This document shows positions 10,506-22,299 of a stretch of 64,000 nucleotides of DNA, piece after piece. Numbering within the stretch: position 1 is the stretch's first letter; each line of letters begins with the position of its first letter. The DNA is taken from assembly GCA_030490835.1 (NCBI GenBank), contig CM059971.1:76588224-76652223 (forward strand). Reading direction: 5' to 3'. Source of the stretch: Annona cherimola (lineage: Eukaryota; Streptophyta; Magnoliopsida; Magnoliales; Annonaceae). The notes under the pieces were generated by a model. The model was not told the DNA's origin. It ran no database searches and saw only the letters and a program-made list of their open reading frames with translations. Both the position numbers and the translations under genes were made by a program.

Positions 10506-11079
10506 GGGTGTGTTTGTCAATTCACAAAAAATGTTGAGTTAAAATTTTTTAATTTAAAATTTTTTACTTTCTATAATTATTATATTTTTTAATTATTTTT
10601 TTATATTTTTCTATATAATTATCCTACTTTTCAATTATTTCTACACAACTATCCACACAACTAACCTATCTATTTTAACTTTATCCTCTTTACTACTTAT
10701 CATTATCCCTATCATATCACATCATTTGACAACTTTTACTTTCTAAAACTTTTTATAAAGGGTATGTTTGGGAAGTTGTAAAATTTTTGATGAAATTTTT
10801 TTTATGTAAAAATTGTCAAATTAGTAGAAATGATGTGATATTGTAGAGTAATGATGAGGAATAAAGAGAATAAATTTAAAATAAATAAGTTAGTTGTATT
10901 GATAGTTGTGTAGAAATGATTGAAAAGTAGGGTTGTTGTATAGAAAGATGTGTAAAAAATAATTTTTAAAAAAAATAATTATGAAGTGTGACAAGTTTTA
11001 GATTAAAAAGTTTTAACTTGACAACTTTTGCAAATTGCCAAACACACCCCAAAAGTTTTCTACATTACCAAACACACCC
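10506..11079 (+). mobile_element. MITE copy interrupted by a second MITE
   Basis: The outer forward copy starts GGGTGTGTTTGTCAA (10506) and ends TTACCAAACACACCC (11079), flanked by TTT on both sides. Its 3' end 'aaaactttttat...aaagttttctacatt' is split by another copy at 10760-11050. Confidence 0.78.
10760..11050 (-). mobile_element. MITE copy nested inside another MITE
   Basis: Starts GGGTATGTTTGGGAAG and ends TTGCCAAACACACCCC, reverse orientation, flanked by AAA on both sides. It sits near the right end of the forward copy 10506-11079. Confidence 0.76.
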
Positions 11080-11419
11080 TTTGTAAATACAGAAGCCACG
11101 CCGCGTAGGTGGTATTGAGTGTGGCGACATTATTTCTTTCTTATTTTTGGGAGTGTTTCTACTTTGCACATGTTTGTAAGCTTATTGTTATGAAGAATTA
11201 TTAATATATGAATATACATCGAAAGAAATTTGTTAGTTGGACACTGTATAACTATATTGCAGGAACGCATAGAAGTAATTTTACGGGTTCTTTCTTTTTT
11301 TGAGATGTTGATGATTAATGCAAAATTTAACCTATTCATTATATTTAACATAATTTATTTAGCTAGAAAATCAAATTGTATTCAAATTCAATATATGCAT
11401 ATTGTCACGTTTGCTCAAA

Positions 11420-11760
11420 ACTAGGAATATTCATATGTAAATTAAGAAAGATGTTAAGATTCATTCACATACTTATTAGAATACAGTAATATTTTATAGA
11501 ATTATTTTTCTACATAGTAATAATATTTTAGATGTTAAAATGTTATTTAAAAATTCATATTAAAAATTAAATTATTTTATTACATTAACTTTACACATTT
11601 GTAAATGACGCCTATAATGATACGGCACAAATGAAATAGTTCTTTTATAGCATAAGCGATACTAAATATAATAGAACAAGTAAATTTTTCATCAATCGTG
11701 TAAATGTTAAAAATAAAGAGAATTTAATAGAAGAGAGGTTTCATGTAAGTATCTGAAATA
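11420..11760 (+). repeat. AT-rich dispersed repeat (about 330 bp), copy 1
   Basis: Landmarks: 'attcacata.ttattagaata', 'tttatagaatta.tt', 'atattttagatgtt', 'attaaattattttatta', 'gaagagaggtttcat'. The same series is seen at 16095-16325, 20640-20830, 27215-27555 and 46960-47265, and inverted at 16500-16700. No TIR, coding region or tail was found. Confidence 0.55.
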
Positions 11761-12291
11761 TAATACTTCTCCACCAAGTTTATTGAAGATAATATTTCTA
11801 AGCTATTGTTTAAGACATTTCAACTAACTCTAGCTAGGATTAGAAACTGGCTGACAAAATTTCTGAGCTGGCCAGTATCCAAGACATATCCACATGATTA
11901 GACAATGATGAAGCCTTGGTTTTAGCACTAAAACAATTTAAAATTGTTTTTCTCCTATAAACAACCGCTTTATCCAAATGCAGCCTAATTCTTTCTTTTA
12001 AGTCAAACTAATAGTCGAAACTAATTTTCTAATTGACGGATGAAAATTTTATGCGTTGTCCTGTAAGTGTTTGCCATGCATGTATCAATGAAAATAGCCA
12101 ATGTATTTCCTAATGTATTTCCTAAGGTATTCTGTCTTTCACAAATGAATAGCCATAAGTACTAAAAAAAATGTGGTCAAAATGAAATTAGTGTATATTT
12201 TGGCTGCATATAACATGAAATAATTAACATTTGGTTTCTTGAGAGTTAAAAAGTGATTTGAATGGTTGATTGCACCTATATAACATTAAGA
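11761..12291. other. Unassigned AT-rich stretch
   Basis: Contains a short direct repeat 'cctaatgtatttcctaagg' region near 12110; nothing else recognised. Confidence 0.35.
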
Positions 12292-12675
12292 GTCCAGATC
12301 TAGTGCACCCAGGCGCACTGAGCTTTGATGCACCTGGGTGTAAAAACTTTTTTTTTTTTTTTTTTTGAAATTTTTTTTATACAATTGTTAATCTGCGTGT
12401 ATTTAATATGTATATCAATTTTGGATACTTTTAGATATTTTTTAATGTTCCAGTGGCATTTTCGTAATTCATATCTAAAAGTACCAAAAAATGCCACTAA
12501 TTTTAAAAAATAAAAATATCTAAAAGTATCCAAAAATGGTAAAAATTGATAAACATGTTAAATACACCTAAATTAACAGTTGTATAAAAAAATTTCAAAA
12601 AAATAAAAAATAGGCGAAATGCACTTGGGTGCACTGAGGATGAATGCACTTGGGTGCATTCAGTCCCCTCTGAAC
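12292..12675. mobile_element. Hairpin-capped foldback element
   Basis: Left cap 'tgcacccaggcgca...tgcacctgggtg', right cap 'tgcacttgggtgca...tgcacttgggtgca'. Between them, arms of about 150 bp are reverse complements ('gtatttaatatgtatatcaatttt' with 'aaaattgataaacatgttaaatac', 'ccagtggcattttcg' with 'aaaatgccacta'). Ends and TSD are not exact. Same family as 2472-2837 and 35130-35520. Confidence 0.7.
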
Positions 12676-12819
12676 AATAAATGCAACAAAAATGATGTCT
12701 AATATAGCCGGTTATATTTGATTGCAAAAATAATAACCGTCATTGAATTTGAAGGCATTAAGTGTTAAGTGCAATCAAATTTAAATTTAGCGATAGAAAT
12801 ATGAGCACAAAGATCATTT

Positions 12820-13075
12820 TCGACCATTCCAAAAAATATAAATATATTTAATCTATAAACCAAGTTTTACCTTTTAGAAATATGTATATTTATTTTGGAT
12901 TTTTAAACATAAGAGTTTTTCAGTTGTGTTTTAATAATTTAAAATGACTAAAATACCCCTATATGTAAAAATACAAAATAAATATATATCCAAAATTAAT
13001 AAAACTTGGTTTATAGATTAAATATACTTAGATTAAAAATTTTATAAAAATTAAAAAAATATCTTTTTTTACATA
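12820..13075. repeat. Foldback repeat, diverged
   Basis: 'atatttaatctataaaccaagttttac' near 12846 pairs with 'aaaacttggtttatagattaaatata' near 13000. Ends are not definable. Same AT-rich arm sequence as 449-716. Confidence 0.5.
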
Positions 13076-13210
13076 ATCAGGCTTATAAGAACTTTTGTTG
13101 AGACAAGTCAATACCTTCGAAAACTTGTAATTAAACATTCTCTTTTGTGCTGGATAATTAGAGTAGGGCTATGCGATCACATTTCTTTGCCACCCAATAT
13201 GCATTTTCAG

Positions 13211-13326
13211 GCTATATGCCTACAACTCGATCATTCAACATCAGAGATGAAGGAAGAGGATTACGATAGTACTAAGGCTGTCCTCCAACAACAACTTGAG
13301 GATAACAATTGGCTATGTCTCACATA
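13211..13326 (+). other. Unrecognised exon-like fragment beside the hAT element
   Basis: After an acceptor-like 'cattttcag' the frame reads AICLQLDHSTSEMKEEDYDS, then TKAVLQQQLEDNNWLCLT and a stop at the edge of the hAT element at 13325. Codon-like composition and a higher GC content set it apart from its surroundings. I do not recognise the protein. It could be a gene relic. Confidence 0.25.
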
Positions 13327-14183
13327 GGGGTGTTAACGGATTAGGTTAAACGGGTTAGAGTCTAATCCTAATCCTAACCTATTTGAAAATGTACAATCTT
13401 AACTCGTTTATTAACCCATTCAAAAAAAACTCAACTCTAATATATTTACAACCTATTTAATAAACTAAATAGCAGGTTATTAACGGATTGTGCATATATG
13501 TTGCGAACAAGTCAAAACCAAGCTAAGTTAAAGTTGAGTATGTGTTATTTGTAATTGTCATGTTGAATTGGTTTGCATTGATGGCATACATGGCATGTTC
13601 AGATCTTTATCAAAAGAGTGATGTATATTCGACATGTCAATACAAAGAATGATGACGACGTGGTGAGTCAGAGAAAGAGGATAGAGAAGGGGAAACAATA
13701 ATAAAAATGGAGGCAGATGGAGATGAACAGATGGAGAAAAGAAGAAAATGGAGAGAGATAAAGAAGGAAATGATCAAGGGATAGAGAGGGTGAGAGAGAC
13801 AAAAAGAGAATAAAGAAGAATCTTAATAATAGCACTCGCAAGTGGCGACAAGGATAGCAATAATAAGGCTATGACATAGCACTAGGGAAGATGTTGTAGA
13901 GTCATAAATGGAGGAAGGAAAATAAAAAATCAAAATGGCATAAATAGATTTAAGGTTTAAAATATATATCTTTTTAATAAGTTGTAAACGAGTTGACAGG
14001 TTAAATAAATTACTAAACAAGTTGACGAAGCGCAAAATCTTAAATCTCACTCGTTTATTTATTTAAATGGCTAAATAGATTGGCCGATTACAAATAATTT
14101 ATTTAAAAATTCTAATTCAAACTCATTTACAAACTTGTTGGACAAGCAAGTTGATAGGTTGACTATGAATATTAACACTTCTA
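13325..14183. mobile_element. hAT-like element, diverged
   Basis: Starts TAGGGGTGTTAACGG and ends (reverse complement) TAGAAGTGTTAATATTC, the same terminal motif as 17507-18697. Subterminal 'aactcgttt', 'acccatt' and 'aacgggtt' repeats are shared. The middle (about 13500-13830) is different sequence, purine-rich. No clear 8-bp TSD. Confidence 0.6.
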
Positions 14184-14282
14184 CTGCCATAGTAGGGATG
14201 CCTGCCAATACAAGCCGACTGCTATGTGAAAGCTAGAGAATGAGGTGACTAAAATAGAACTAAGGACTGTTGGCACTGTTTT

Positions 14283-14547
14283 ACAGTTGTTTGGGAATGT
14301 GAAATAAGAAAAAATTATAGAATATTGTGGAATAAGAAAAATGAATATTCGGAAAATTGTGTAATTGATAAAAAATGACAAAGATAACTTTAGAATAAAT
14401 AGGTACGATTGAGGGTAACTGGTAGAAAATGATTGGAATATAGGAATAAAATTGAAAAAATATGATTATTATTTGAGTGATGATTAGTTTTGAAATTCAT
14501 GTTCTCATAAATTTCCTTTCATTCCCACATTTTGCTATTGTTAAACG
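14283..14547. repeat. MITE-like inverted-repeat segment
   Basis: 'ttgtttgggaatgtgaaat' near 14285 pairs loosely with 'tttcattcccacatttt' near 14518. The interior is AT-rich. It is related in end sequence to the GGGTGTGTTTGG family but diverged. Confidence 0.4.
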
Positions 14548-14990
14548 TTCTCTTAATCTGCATTCAGAGAGGATCGGATCAGATCATGTCACAACCATCT
14601 TACGTCCTCTTAATCTGCATTCAGAGAGTCACAGCCATCTTACGTCCTTTGAAAGCCGCAAAATGGTAACACATAGTTGCAGGCTTGTAGCTGATCGCCA
14701 AAAGGCTTTTATCAATGAAGCTTGATATCGCTGGCTGAGCATATTGGTCTCTGACTTTGTGCGGTCTTTTGATACTTGGTAGTGGTAGAGCATGATAAGT
14801 TCTTGAAAAGGAATCACCTGTTTTGCTTATTGCATGCGGAAGGGGAGAGGGTATATGATCCAACATGAGGAAATTAATAAGAGATCAAACTGAATGACGT
14901 TAATTAATTAGTTTTGGAACCTTCTTTTGATCTATAGTTTTGGAGCCTTAAAGATAGATCTTGTAAATATGCATAAATGCATTTTAGCAC
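14548..14990. other. Unassigned, with short direct repeat
   Basis: 'ctcttaatctgcattcagag' occurs at about 14549 and 14607, and 'catcttacgtcc' follows each. Composition is less AT-rich than the surroundings, but no protein family is recognised. Confidence 0.4.
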
Positions 14991-15091
14991 TGTTTTGGCA
15001 TTTTGCAAAGTAGACCCTTCAAGTCTAATATATTTGCAAAATAAACCCCATGATTGACGAAAAGTAGCTATATAAGATTTTTTCCATTTAT

Positions 15092-15350
15092 GGTGTGTTC
15101 GGAAAGTGATAAAACTTTTAAATAAAAATTTTTTAGCAAATTTTTTTTAAATTGGTAGTAAATATGTAATATAAGAGGGTAATGATGAACAATAAAGAGT
15201 TTAAAGTAAAAACAAATAGGTTAGTTGTACTGGTAGTTACGTAGAAATAACTAAAAATATGACAATCGTATAGAAAATATATGAAAAAATAATTAAAAAT
15301 ATGATAGTTATGAAGATAAAAAAGTTTAAGATTGAAAAGTTTTAACTATA
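15092..15350 (-). mobile_element. MITE copy, diverged
   Basis: 'ggtgtgttcggaaagtgataaaactttt', 'gagggtaatgatga.caataaagag', 'ggttagttgtactggtagttacgtagaaataa'. It lies within a larger inverted segment (15000-15480) with 'ttttgcaaagtaga' and 'caaaataaacccc' arms. Confidence 0.6.
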
Positions 15351-15483
15351 AAATATCTTAATGAAAGGTCTTTTTCTTATCCCATTAGTTGAAAACCGCG
15401 AGCAAATAGAGTTCATTTTGCAAAGAACTAAAAATTGTGGGGTTTATTTTGAGAATTTTCAAAACAAACCAAATAAAATACAA

Positions 15484-15860
15484 TTATAGATTATTAGGGT
15501 ATACTGTGCAAAAAACCTTGATTTTTGTCACTGCAATTGCAGATATCATTGTATGCATATACGCCTCTGTTAGCAATTGAATGGCCGCTGTATTGTCCCT
15601 CTGAAAGCCCAGCCCAGTACGTATAAGTGGAAAATGCCTCTCAGATGAGTCATTAGGAACTAAAGGACTTGGAAAATTATAATAATATTTAACAACAAAA
15701 GGCAAAGATTCATGTTCAGACCGAAAGCCCCTTATTTTCATCAATCAGGATTAGAACATTTTTTTTTAAGAAAAAAAAGGAAACCGGTTGCATGGAATCG
15801 GTCCCTTTCCAATATTTAATATAGATTTGTTTACTAATATAAACCGGGCATTATCAATAT
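15484..15860. other. Unassigned; minus-strand frame of unknown origin
   Basis: The minus strand 15744-15487 is open and reads for example SLPFVVKYYYNFPSPLVPND and TGLGFQRDNTAAIQLLTEAY. Composition is protein-like, but I recognise no family; it could be an exon relic. Confidence 0.25.
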
Positions 15861-16094
15861 TCCTCGTTTAGTATATTTGGAAAATGATAAAATTTTAGGA
15901 TAAAAGCTTTTGGTATAAAAGTTTTTGAATTTGGAGATAAATCCCTTTGATTGGTTTTATACAAATGTGACATTTAAAATTATAAATTAGACGCATTCTC
16001 AATCCTTATCTTGGAGAGGCATATGATAAAATACTCCTACTCCCATTAGGGGAAGGATTCTGAAAACCAAACCTCTCATAAGAGAGACAACAAT

Positions 16095-16325
16095 GTTACT
16101 ACCAACCCATATGATAGTGGTTATAGAAATGATATTTTAAATAGTTTAGATGTTTAAAATACAACTTTAAAATTGATATTAAGCATTAAATTATTTTATT
16201 ATGTTGATTTTCAATAAGGCCTATACATAATAAGATTAGACGACAAAATAAATTAATTGAATTTTCCATTAACCATTAAGATTTTAAACATGGAAAGGAT
16301 TACATAGAAAGAAATTTCATAGAAG
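16095..16325 (+). repeat. AT-rich dispersed repeat, 3' part
   Basis: 'tagatgtttaaaatacaacttta', 'ttagcattaaattattttatta' type text, 'ccattaagattttaaacatgg', 'tttcatagaagc'. It is followed by an inverted copy at about 16500-16700. Confidence 0.5.
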
Positions 16326-16739
16326 CGGGCCGCAAATTAAAATTAGTTCCCTGTATATTAATTTAGCCACAAGAGCTTTGCTTCATTGGAATCTTTTTTT
16401 ATGTAATTATTTTTATTTTTAATATTTTGATATTTGATGAAGATTAATTTCATCTACTGTATTTAATATTGTTTATGTTATTATAAAAACTCTTTCAATT
16501 GTTTAGTATCATTGTACATGGACTCATCTAGTAATATATAAATGAATGCAATAAAATAGTTTAATATTAAATTTAAATTTTAATATTGTATTTTTAATAT
16601 CTAAACTATAAAATATCATTAATATATGTATAAATGATTTTATGAAATATTATTACATTTTAATGTATACATAAATAGATTTAAGCATTTTTAATAACTT
16701 TTTTAATTGGTGCATTTTTCATAACTCACACATGAATAA

Positions 16740-17212
16740 ATATATTTTAGAGATTTTTGCAAATATACCTACAAGGTTTGACTAATATTGCATTCGTGTC
16801 CCTAAGTTTGCCGAATTTGCAAATACGCCCACAAAGTTCGTATAAAATTACAATCATGTCCCTTCTGTTATGATGCTGTTAAATTTTTATGTCAAACAAC
16901 GATAGTATCCTTAAGCGAAATTATACATTTTCAATTTTTGAAAATATTGTGAATATTTTTGCAAAAAAATCTAAAATAATAATGCACGCAAAAATATATA
17001 AAACAATGAAATAGCAAATATATCTACAATATTTGAAAAATTACGAGTTTATCACTTTGGGTTAAAGGGCATTATCATCATTTTACATAAAAATTTAACG
17101 ATGGATGCAATTTTACACAAACTTTGTTGGCATATTTATAAATTCGGTGAACTTAGAAACACGGATACAATATTGGTTAAACCTTATAAGCTTATTTATA
17201 AAAATCCTTATA
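16740..17212. repeat. Foldback repeat with ~170-bp inverted arms
   Basis: Left arm 'aaggtttgactaatattgcattcgtgtccctaagtttgccgaatttgcaaata.gcc.acaaag' is the reverse complement, with substitutions, of 'ctttgttggcatatttataaattcggtgaacttagaaacacggatacaatattggttaaacctt' on the right. No coding. A smaller relative may be 37545-37690. Confidence 0.7.
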
Positions 17213-17506
17213 TTTTTAAAGAAATGTGATCCATGCATATATTTGATTCAGATAAAACTTGATCTCTCGGCTAAACAAATAATATTATATATAATAAATA
17301 GAGTGAATTTCTCATCAAATATCACAATTTAAAAAATATAAAAGATTAAATCACTTCTGTATAAACTGGTTACAAAAAATTCAAACCAATACTTGGCGCC
17401 AAAAACACTTAACTTATTCAAGTGAACGATTTAGTTATCAAGTGATGTCAAACTTAAGATGTCTCTTCCTAGAAAATGGTGAAAAACTGAGGATGTCTCT
17501 GATGAG

Positions 17507-18697
17507 TAGGGGTGTTAATGGTAATGATCAACTCGCCAACCCACCCGTCGAACTCATTTATAATTGGGTTTAGGTTGAGATTTTTGAATAAATATTTTAT
17601 AATCCACCAACCCATTTAATTATTTAATTAAATAAACGGATTAGGGTTGAGGCTTCGCAACCCGTCCAACCTGTTTATATAACCCGTCTAACCCGTATAA
17701 CTCATTTATTATAAGATATAATATATTGTATATAATTATATATATCTGAAAATTTTTTGGCCGTAAATTAGGGTCCGTTTGGGAATATATAAAACTAGCT
17801 GCTTGTAGTAAAACTTTTCAACCTGAGTATCATTTGAAAATAAAAGTCATTTCGAGAGCTGATTTTGGTTTCCTATGCAATTAATGTGTCATTTTTTATC
17901 ACCGAAAAAATCCCATTTGAATTTTCATCTTAGTAACGCACCACTTTTTGTGGCTGAAAAAAATGTCTTTTAGTTTTTAGTTGCTTCCCGCTCGCGGCTC
18001 TCCTATCTCGCCCAGGCCTAGTCGTGCATGGTGTTCCGCAGTCAAGTACCCAACCATTTTCAGATCTCGTGAAATGGGAGGCTTGGAGCAACACGCCGCA
18101 CGCATTCTGCACTTTTGCTGTGTCTTCGCAACTCGCAAGTGATTAGAGAGGGAACTCAGGGAAAGAGAGCGTAGAGCCTAGAGAGATTTAAAAGTGAAGG
18201 AAATTGCGAAGGAGCGAGGATGAAAGGCCTTTTGCCTTTGCAGCCAGTGGCGTCGCCTTTGTCTCTCTCTGCCATTCATAGCGTTGTTTTTTCAATCAAT
18301 CCCTGGCACCACCCCCTCAAATCCCGCACAGGCACACTGTGCAAAACCCTTAAGCCTCAATCTCTCATTTTCTTTCCTACACAGCGGCATTGCACAAGCG
18401 CACTGCGCTTCCCGTCGCCACAATTGTCGACTCGACTGTCGTCCCCCAGGTATGTTAACTTCGAGTTATTTAATTTATTTAATTTTTACATATTTCATTG
18501 AAGGTTTTTAGCATTAAAATTAGTAATAAACACAACCCGTTAACAACCCATTAATCCATTTATTAAATGAGTTATAAATGGGTTCAGGTTGAAGTTTTTT
18601 AAATAGGTTAATAAACGGATTATGGTTGAGATATATTAAATGGGTTAGGATTAGGATTAAGTTCCAACCCATTCGACCCGATCCGTTAACACCCCTA
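17507..18697. mobile_element. Non-autonomous hAT element carrying a gene fragment, 8-bp TSD
   Basis: Ends TAGGGGTGTTAATGG and (reverse complement) TAGGGGTGTTAACGG; perfect 8-bp TSD CTGATGAG (17499-17506, 18698-18705), diagnostic of the hAT superfamily. Outer 250 bp on the left and 180 bp on the right are rich in 'aacccg', 'acccatt' and 'aacgg.tta'. The middle, about 17860-18480, is GC-rich single-copy-looking sequence with a gene start. No transposase. Confidence 0.9.
18220..18449 (+). CDS. Captured first exon with transit-peptide-like N-terminus
   Basis: ATG 18220 opens MKGLLPLQPVASPLSLSAIH and continues through NPWHHPLKSRTGTLCKTLKP to LRFPSPQLSTRLSSPR, then a consensus donor CAG|GTATGTT at 18450. 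The 77 residues hold no Asp or Glu and are rich in Ser, Pro, Leu, Arg and His, as in plastid or mitochondrial targeting peptides. Upstream, 17870-18219 includes a purine-rich leader ('gattagagagggaactcagg'). The parent gene is not recognised. The exon sits inside a hAT element, so it is a captured copy; after the donor only element sequence follows. Confidence 0.6.
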
Positions 18698-19419
18698 CTG
18701 ATGAGAAAGCAGGGATATGACTCAGCACTCATAGGTCTGGCTATAGGCTATTCTAAACTAAGGAGGTCTTTGTTTTCTTACCAGCAAGACAAGTAGGTCT
18801 CAAATAAAAAATACCTTATATAATTGAGGGTAGGTTTCTAGATTTAGTTACTCGACGCAAACTTAAATTACAAATATTTAATGATTTTAAAATCACTTTT
18901 AAGTTATTCTTAATGTTTAAAATAATATTAATTATATATTAGGATGATTTTTCTTTTAATTAAATACATAATGATAAAACTAATGGATGAATCTGATTTG
19001 GCAAAAAAAGCAAGATATGATTCAAATTGGATGGATATAACAATTCATTTTGGTAAGACGGATATACTAAAGATAATTTATAATATATTACAATTTAAAA
19101 ATATAAATATTGTTCAATTCTATTAATTAGTATATTTAATAAATACATTTTAAAATTATATTGTTATTATGTCGATTATAGATTTTTAAGTAAGATTTAT
19201 GGTTTAATTATACTTTTCCAACTACCACGAAGGTCATTTTAAAGACCATATCTGGAAACGAAACTAGAATGAACATAAACTTAAAAAAAAGGTAAGATAG
19301 CATTCAAATCAAACCAACTTAGAGGTAGGATAGCTCTCAAATCAAGCCTGGGTAAATTTTTTTAAAATAATGTAAGAGAAGTGCCAGCTGTAGATATCCA
19401 ATTGATGAGTTGCACCCGT

Positions 19420-19985
19420 CAAGGTTGCAACTTACGTAGGAGACTCATTGGTTGACCCATTAAGTAATCTAAAATGAGTAAGGTAAATTTTTATTTTTAC
19501 AATCATAAAGGTAAAGTAGGTTCAAAGTAAAAAAAAAAAAAAAAATTGATTCAATTAAGATAAAATAGGTTCCAAAGTTCGGGTACTTAAAATCAATTTG
19601 AATTACTAATATATGTTTAATATATATTTTATAATGAAAAACAACTATATAATTTAAATACAAATAAACTTGTTTTATTTATCTATTATTTAGTAAACTT
19701 AATAAATGTGTTTCAAAATTTATATTATTATCATCTTAGTTTTTAAGTAAGACTTATAAAAAATTTATAATTTTTAAATATAATATAAAAATTATTTTGG
19801 AAACGAAATCGAAAGTGACTTGACCTTAAAAAATAGGTTTGATAGACTTAGAATTAAATGACTTAAAATAGTGTACGACAAAAGTTTTTGTTTGATAGAC
19901 TTAGATTTAATCGACTTAAAATAATGTACGATAGGAGTTTTGAGAGTACCATAAAAGTAGAGTCGACCTCAGCTGCCCGACATAG
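19420..19985 (+). repeat. Unclassified dispersed repeat, copy 1
   Basis: Shares in order with the reverse complement of 43250-43785: 'actcattggttgacccattaagta', 'aaaatgagta', 'gattcaattaagata...taggttccaaagt', 'gggtac', 'attactaatatat', 'gtacgataggagttttgaga'. About 560 bp, AT-rich, non-coding. Confidence 0.6.
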
Positions 19986-20108
19986 ATTATACTCTAATAC
20001 CTGTATTAGGAAATATGCTAAATGGGTCAGTTCGGTACAGATTGTCTGTCGTTCACTTCAACCCACTTACACAACAGTGTAAAAATCATACATACTTCAC
20101 ACGCAAAA

Positions 20109-20132
20109 GAGCGAGAGAGAGAGAGAGAGAGA
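20109..20132 (+). repeat. (GA)n microsatellite
   Basis: About ten GA units follow 'aaaagagc'. Confidence 0.9.
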
Positions 20133-20257
20133 TTTGGCCAATGGTATTTGGTAAACGTACAAGAACAAAAAATGATAGCACGGTCACATTTGAAATAATA
20201 TTGTGAAAACGTATTATTATACTTTTCACTTTATATATACAAATTCATGATCCTGTT

Positions 20258-20588
20258 GGCTGGGTTTGGGCCAAAAAACCTATTTTAAAAATTTTACTTT
20301 GCTTTTTTTTAAAACTTGTTAATTTATTTGTATTTAATATACAAACTAAGTTTTAACATTTTCGAAAATTTGTTAATATTTTTTATATTTTTAATATGAG
20401 GTTATTTTAGTAGATTTCGAACGTTTAAAATGACCAAAATACTTCAATATTTAAATTTATACATAGATATTTGCAAGAATAATAAAAATTGACTTATATA
20501 TTAAATATATCTAGCTTAATAAGTTTATGAAACAAAACAAAAAAGTTAAAAATAAAAATTTTCTTGTCCCAGGCTAACAGGATCATGC
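20258..20588. mobile_element. Foldback element with GATCCTGTT ends
   Basis: Terminal inverted repeat CATGATCCTGTTGGCTGGG and (reverse complement of right end) GCATGATCCTGTTAGCCTGGG. Interior arms resemble 449-716 ('gtatttaatatacaaactaagtttt'). It shares the GATCCT terminal word with 2472-2837 and 35130-35520. No TSD recognised. Confidence 0.62.
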
Positions 20589-20639
20589 TTATGCCATCAT
20601 ATGAAGATAATTGTAAAATCTATGCCCATATTTGGAATT

Positions 20640-20830
20640 AACCCTACATAATCGTGCATAAATTATAAAAAACCATTCATATATGTATTAGAATATATAA
20701 CTTTTAATATAAAAATTTATTTATGTAGAAATGATATATTAGAGGGTTTAGATGTTCAGTTATCAACTTTAAATTCGATATATAAATGAAAAAAATTTAT
20801 TATATTAATTTTACAACTTTCCATCCGCAT
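20640..20830 (+). repeat. AT-rich dispersed repeat, 5' part
   Basis: 'gtgcataaattataaaaaaccattcatatatgtattagaatat' and 'gtagaaatgatat...tttagatgtt'. Confidence 0.45.
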
Positions 20831-22299
20831 ATAATTGTTTAAAGAGATATTATGGTGCACTATATCAAGACAACTGCGAAGGTAAAAAATTAGTGAAAGG
20901 TCAACCTTAAAGGGATACGATCTTATAGAATGGAAATTCAATGAATCTCTGTATTCGCCACCACCTTGATTGTTGTATTACATTAATTCCACTCATTGCA
21001 TTTAAATTATTTATTTTATAAGGGATCTAAATTTCATTCTAATCAAATATATGCATGACCATATCTAATAAAAGTGTAAAATCGACGTGCTATTTAATTC
21101 ATATACTTATCCCGAAGCTATTAATTCAATATCTAAATCATATAAAATATTCTTTCCATGTGGACGAATAAGTTAATAAATTATCAAAATATTTCACTGC
21201 ACCTATGAATTGATAAAAATGTTTTTCATAATTCGCACGTCATTGTACACATTTTAAAGGAAGTTGGCCTACTTAAAACTCCAATTGTACCATGATGATC
21301 AATCAAATGATGTTTAACAAGTGTGGTTGGTAGGATTTTGAGTGCTTAACTCGGCCCCAAATGAAGAGATGAAGAGATTACGTCAAAGTGAATAATGGAA
21401 ATCCGATTTCATAGGAATGTACCTTATTTTAAATTATATGCTATTTAAACGATCAAATACATTTTTTAATGGATAAATAAAAAAATATTTTTCACATGTA
21501 TAAAGATGAGGTTTATTACCATTCAATGGACTCCTTCCCAGTTAAACACTAGCACGGGTTACTTGTTCCAGCGTACGCAATCCCATCGTGAACCTGTAGA
21601 AGAGCTGTGCTCTTATTCCGTTGGCGGGAGTCATGGTATCACTTTCAGTTTGCTCATTGACCTGCTTACTGTTCCCTCTATTATAAATAGGCCACTGCTT
21701 TTCCCTTGTACGGATGCTGAAAGTAATAAAATGTGTAATTTTTTTATATCAGTTGTGTGCTTGTGATTATATTATTAGGTAATTGCAAAACGGCAACAAA
21801 ATAATTTTTAATGTTTTTCGTTGCAAATAATATTGGGCCAGACATGCTGTTATTTTTTGCAATAATTTTTTGGGTTGCAATTAATCATGGGTTGATATGG
21901 GTCGGCCTTTTCAACGAAATTTTTTGTTGCTAATGATGTTCATGGGCTGCTATGGCCTTGGGCCACAAGTTTCAACAATTTCTGATTTGGTTGCTGTACA
22001 CTTTTATCGTCGGGCTGGGTAGTCGGTACCAACCAACTAGTTAGCATTTTTGTTGCTGTGATATACAATTTGAATACTTACAAATAAGTCTATCTATTCC
22101 AAGCTATACGAAAATGGGTCTGATATGATGAACCTAGCTTACGTCAATTTTCCAACTCAAAAGATTACTCATAAGCCGAATAATTAAGAGGTTTATGTGT
22201 GTTTTTCCCCATGTTTTCTAAAACCGTAAAAATTTTAAGTTTGCAAATAACCCAATGTATTTAACGACAAAAAAAACTGTCTTTGCAAAATCCGGAACT
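20830..22299. other. Mostly unassigned
   Basis: The LTR- or promoter-like segment at 21506-21780 is the only structured part noticed. 21780-22060 has repeated 'ttgttgc' and 'gggctg' words without a clear unit. Confidence 0.35.
21506..21780 (+). promoter_or_regulatory. LTR- or promoter-like segment
   Basis: GC-richer stretch with TATTATAAATAGG (about 21678-21690) followed some 45 bp later by 'aagtaataaaatgtgtaa', resembling a TATA box and a poly-A signal in LTR spacing. LTR ends and TSD were not found, so it could equally be a decayed promoter. Confidence 0.3.

Noticed and set aside
18284..18511. Second plus frame in the hAT cargo
   Set aside because: It is a shadow of the 18220 frame, starts inside it and lacks the transit-peptide composition from a plausible start.
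20109..20132. (GA)n as a regulatory GAGA element
   Set aside because: No gene lies next to it; it is an ordinary microsatellite.
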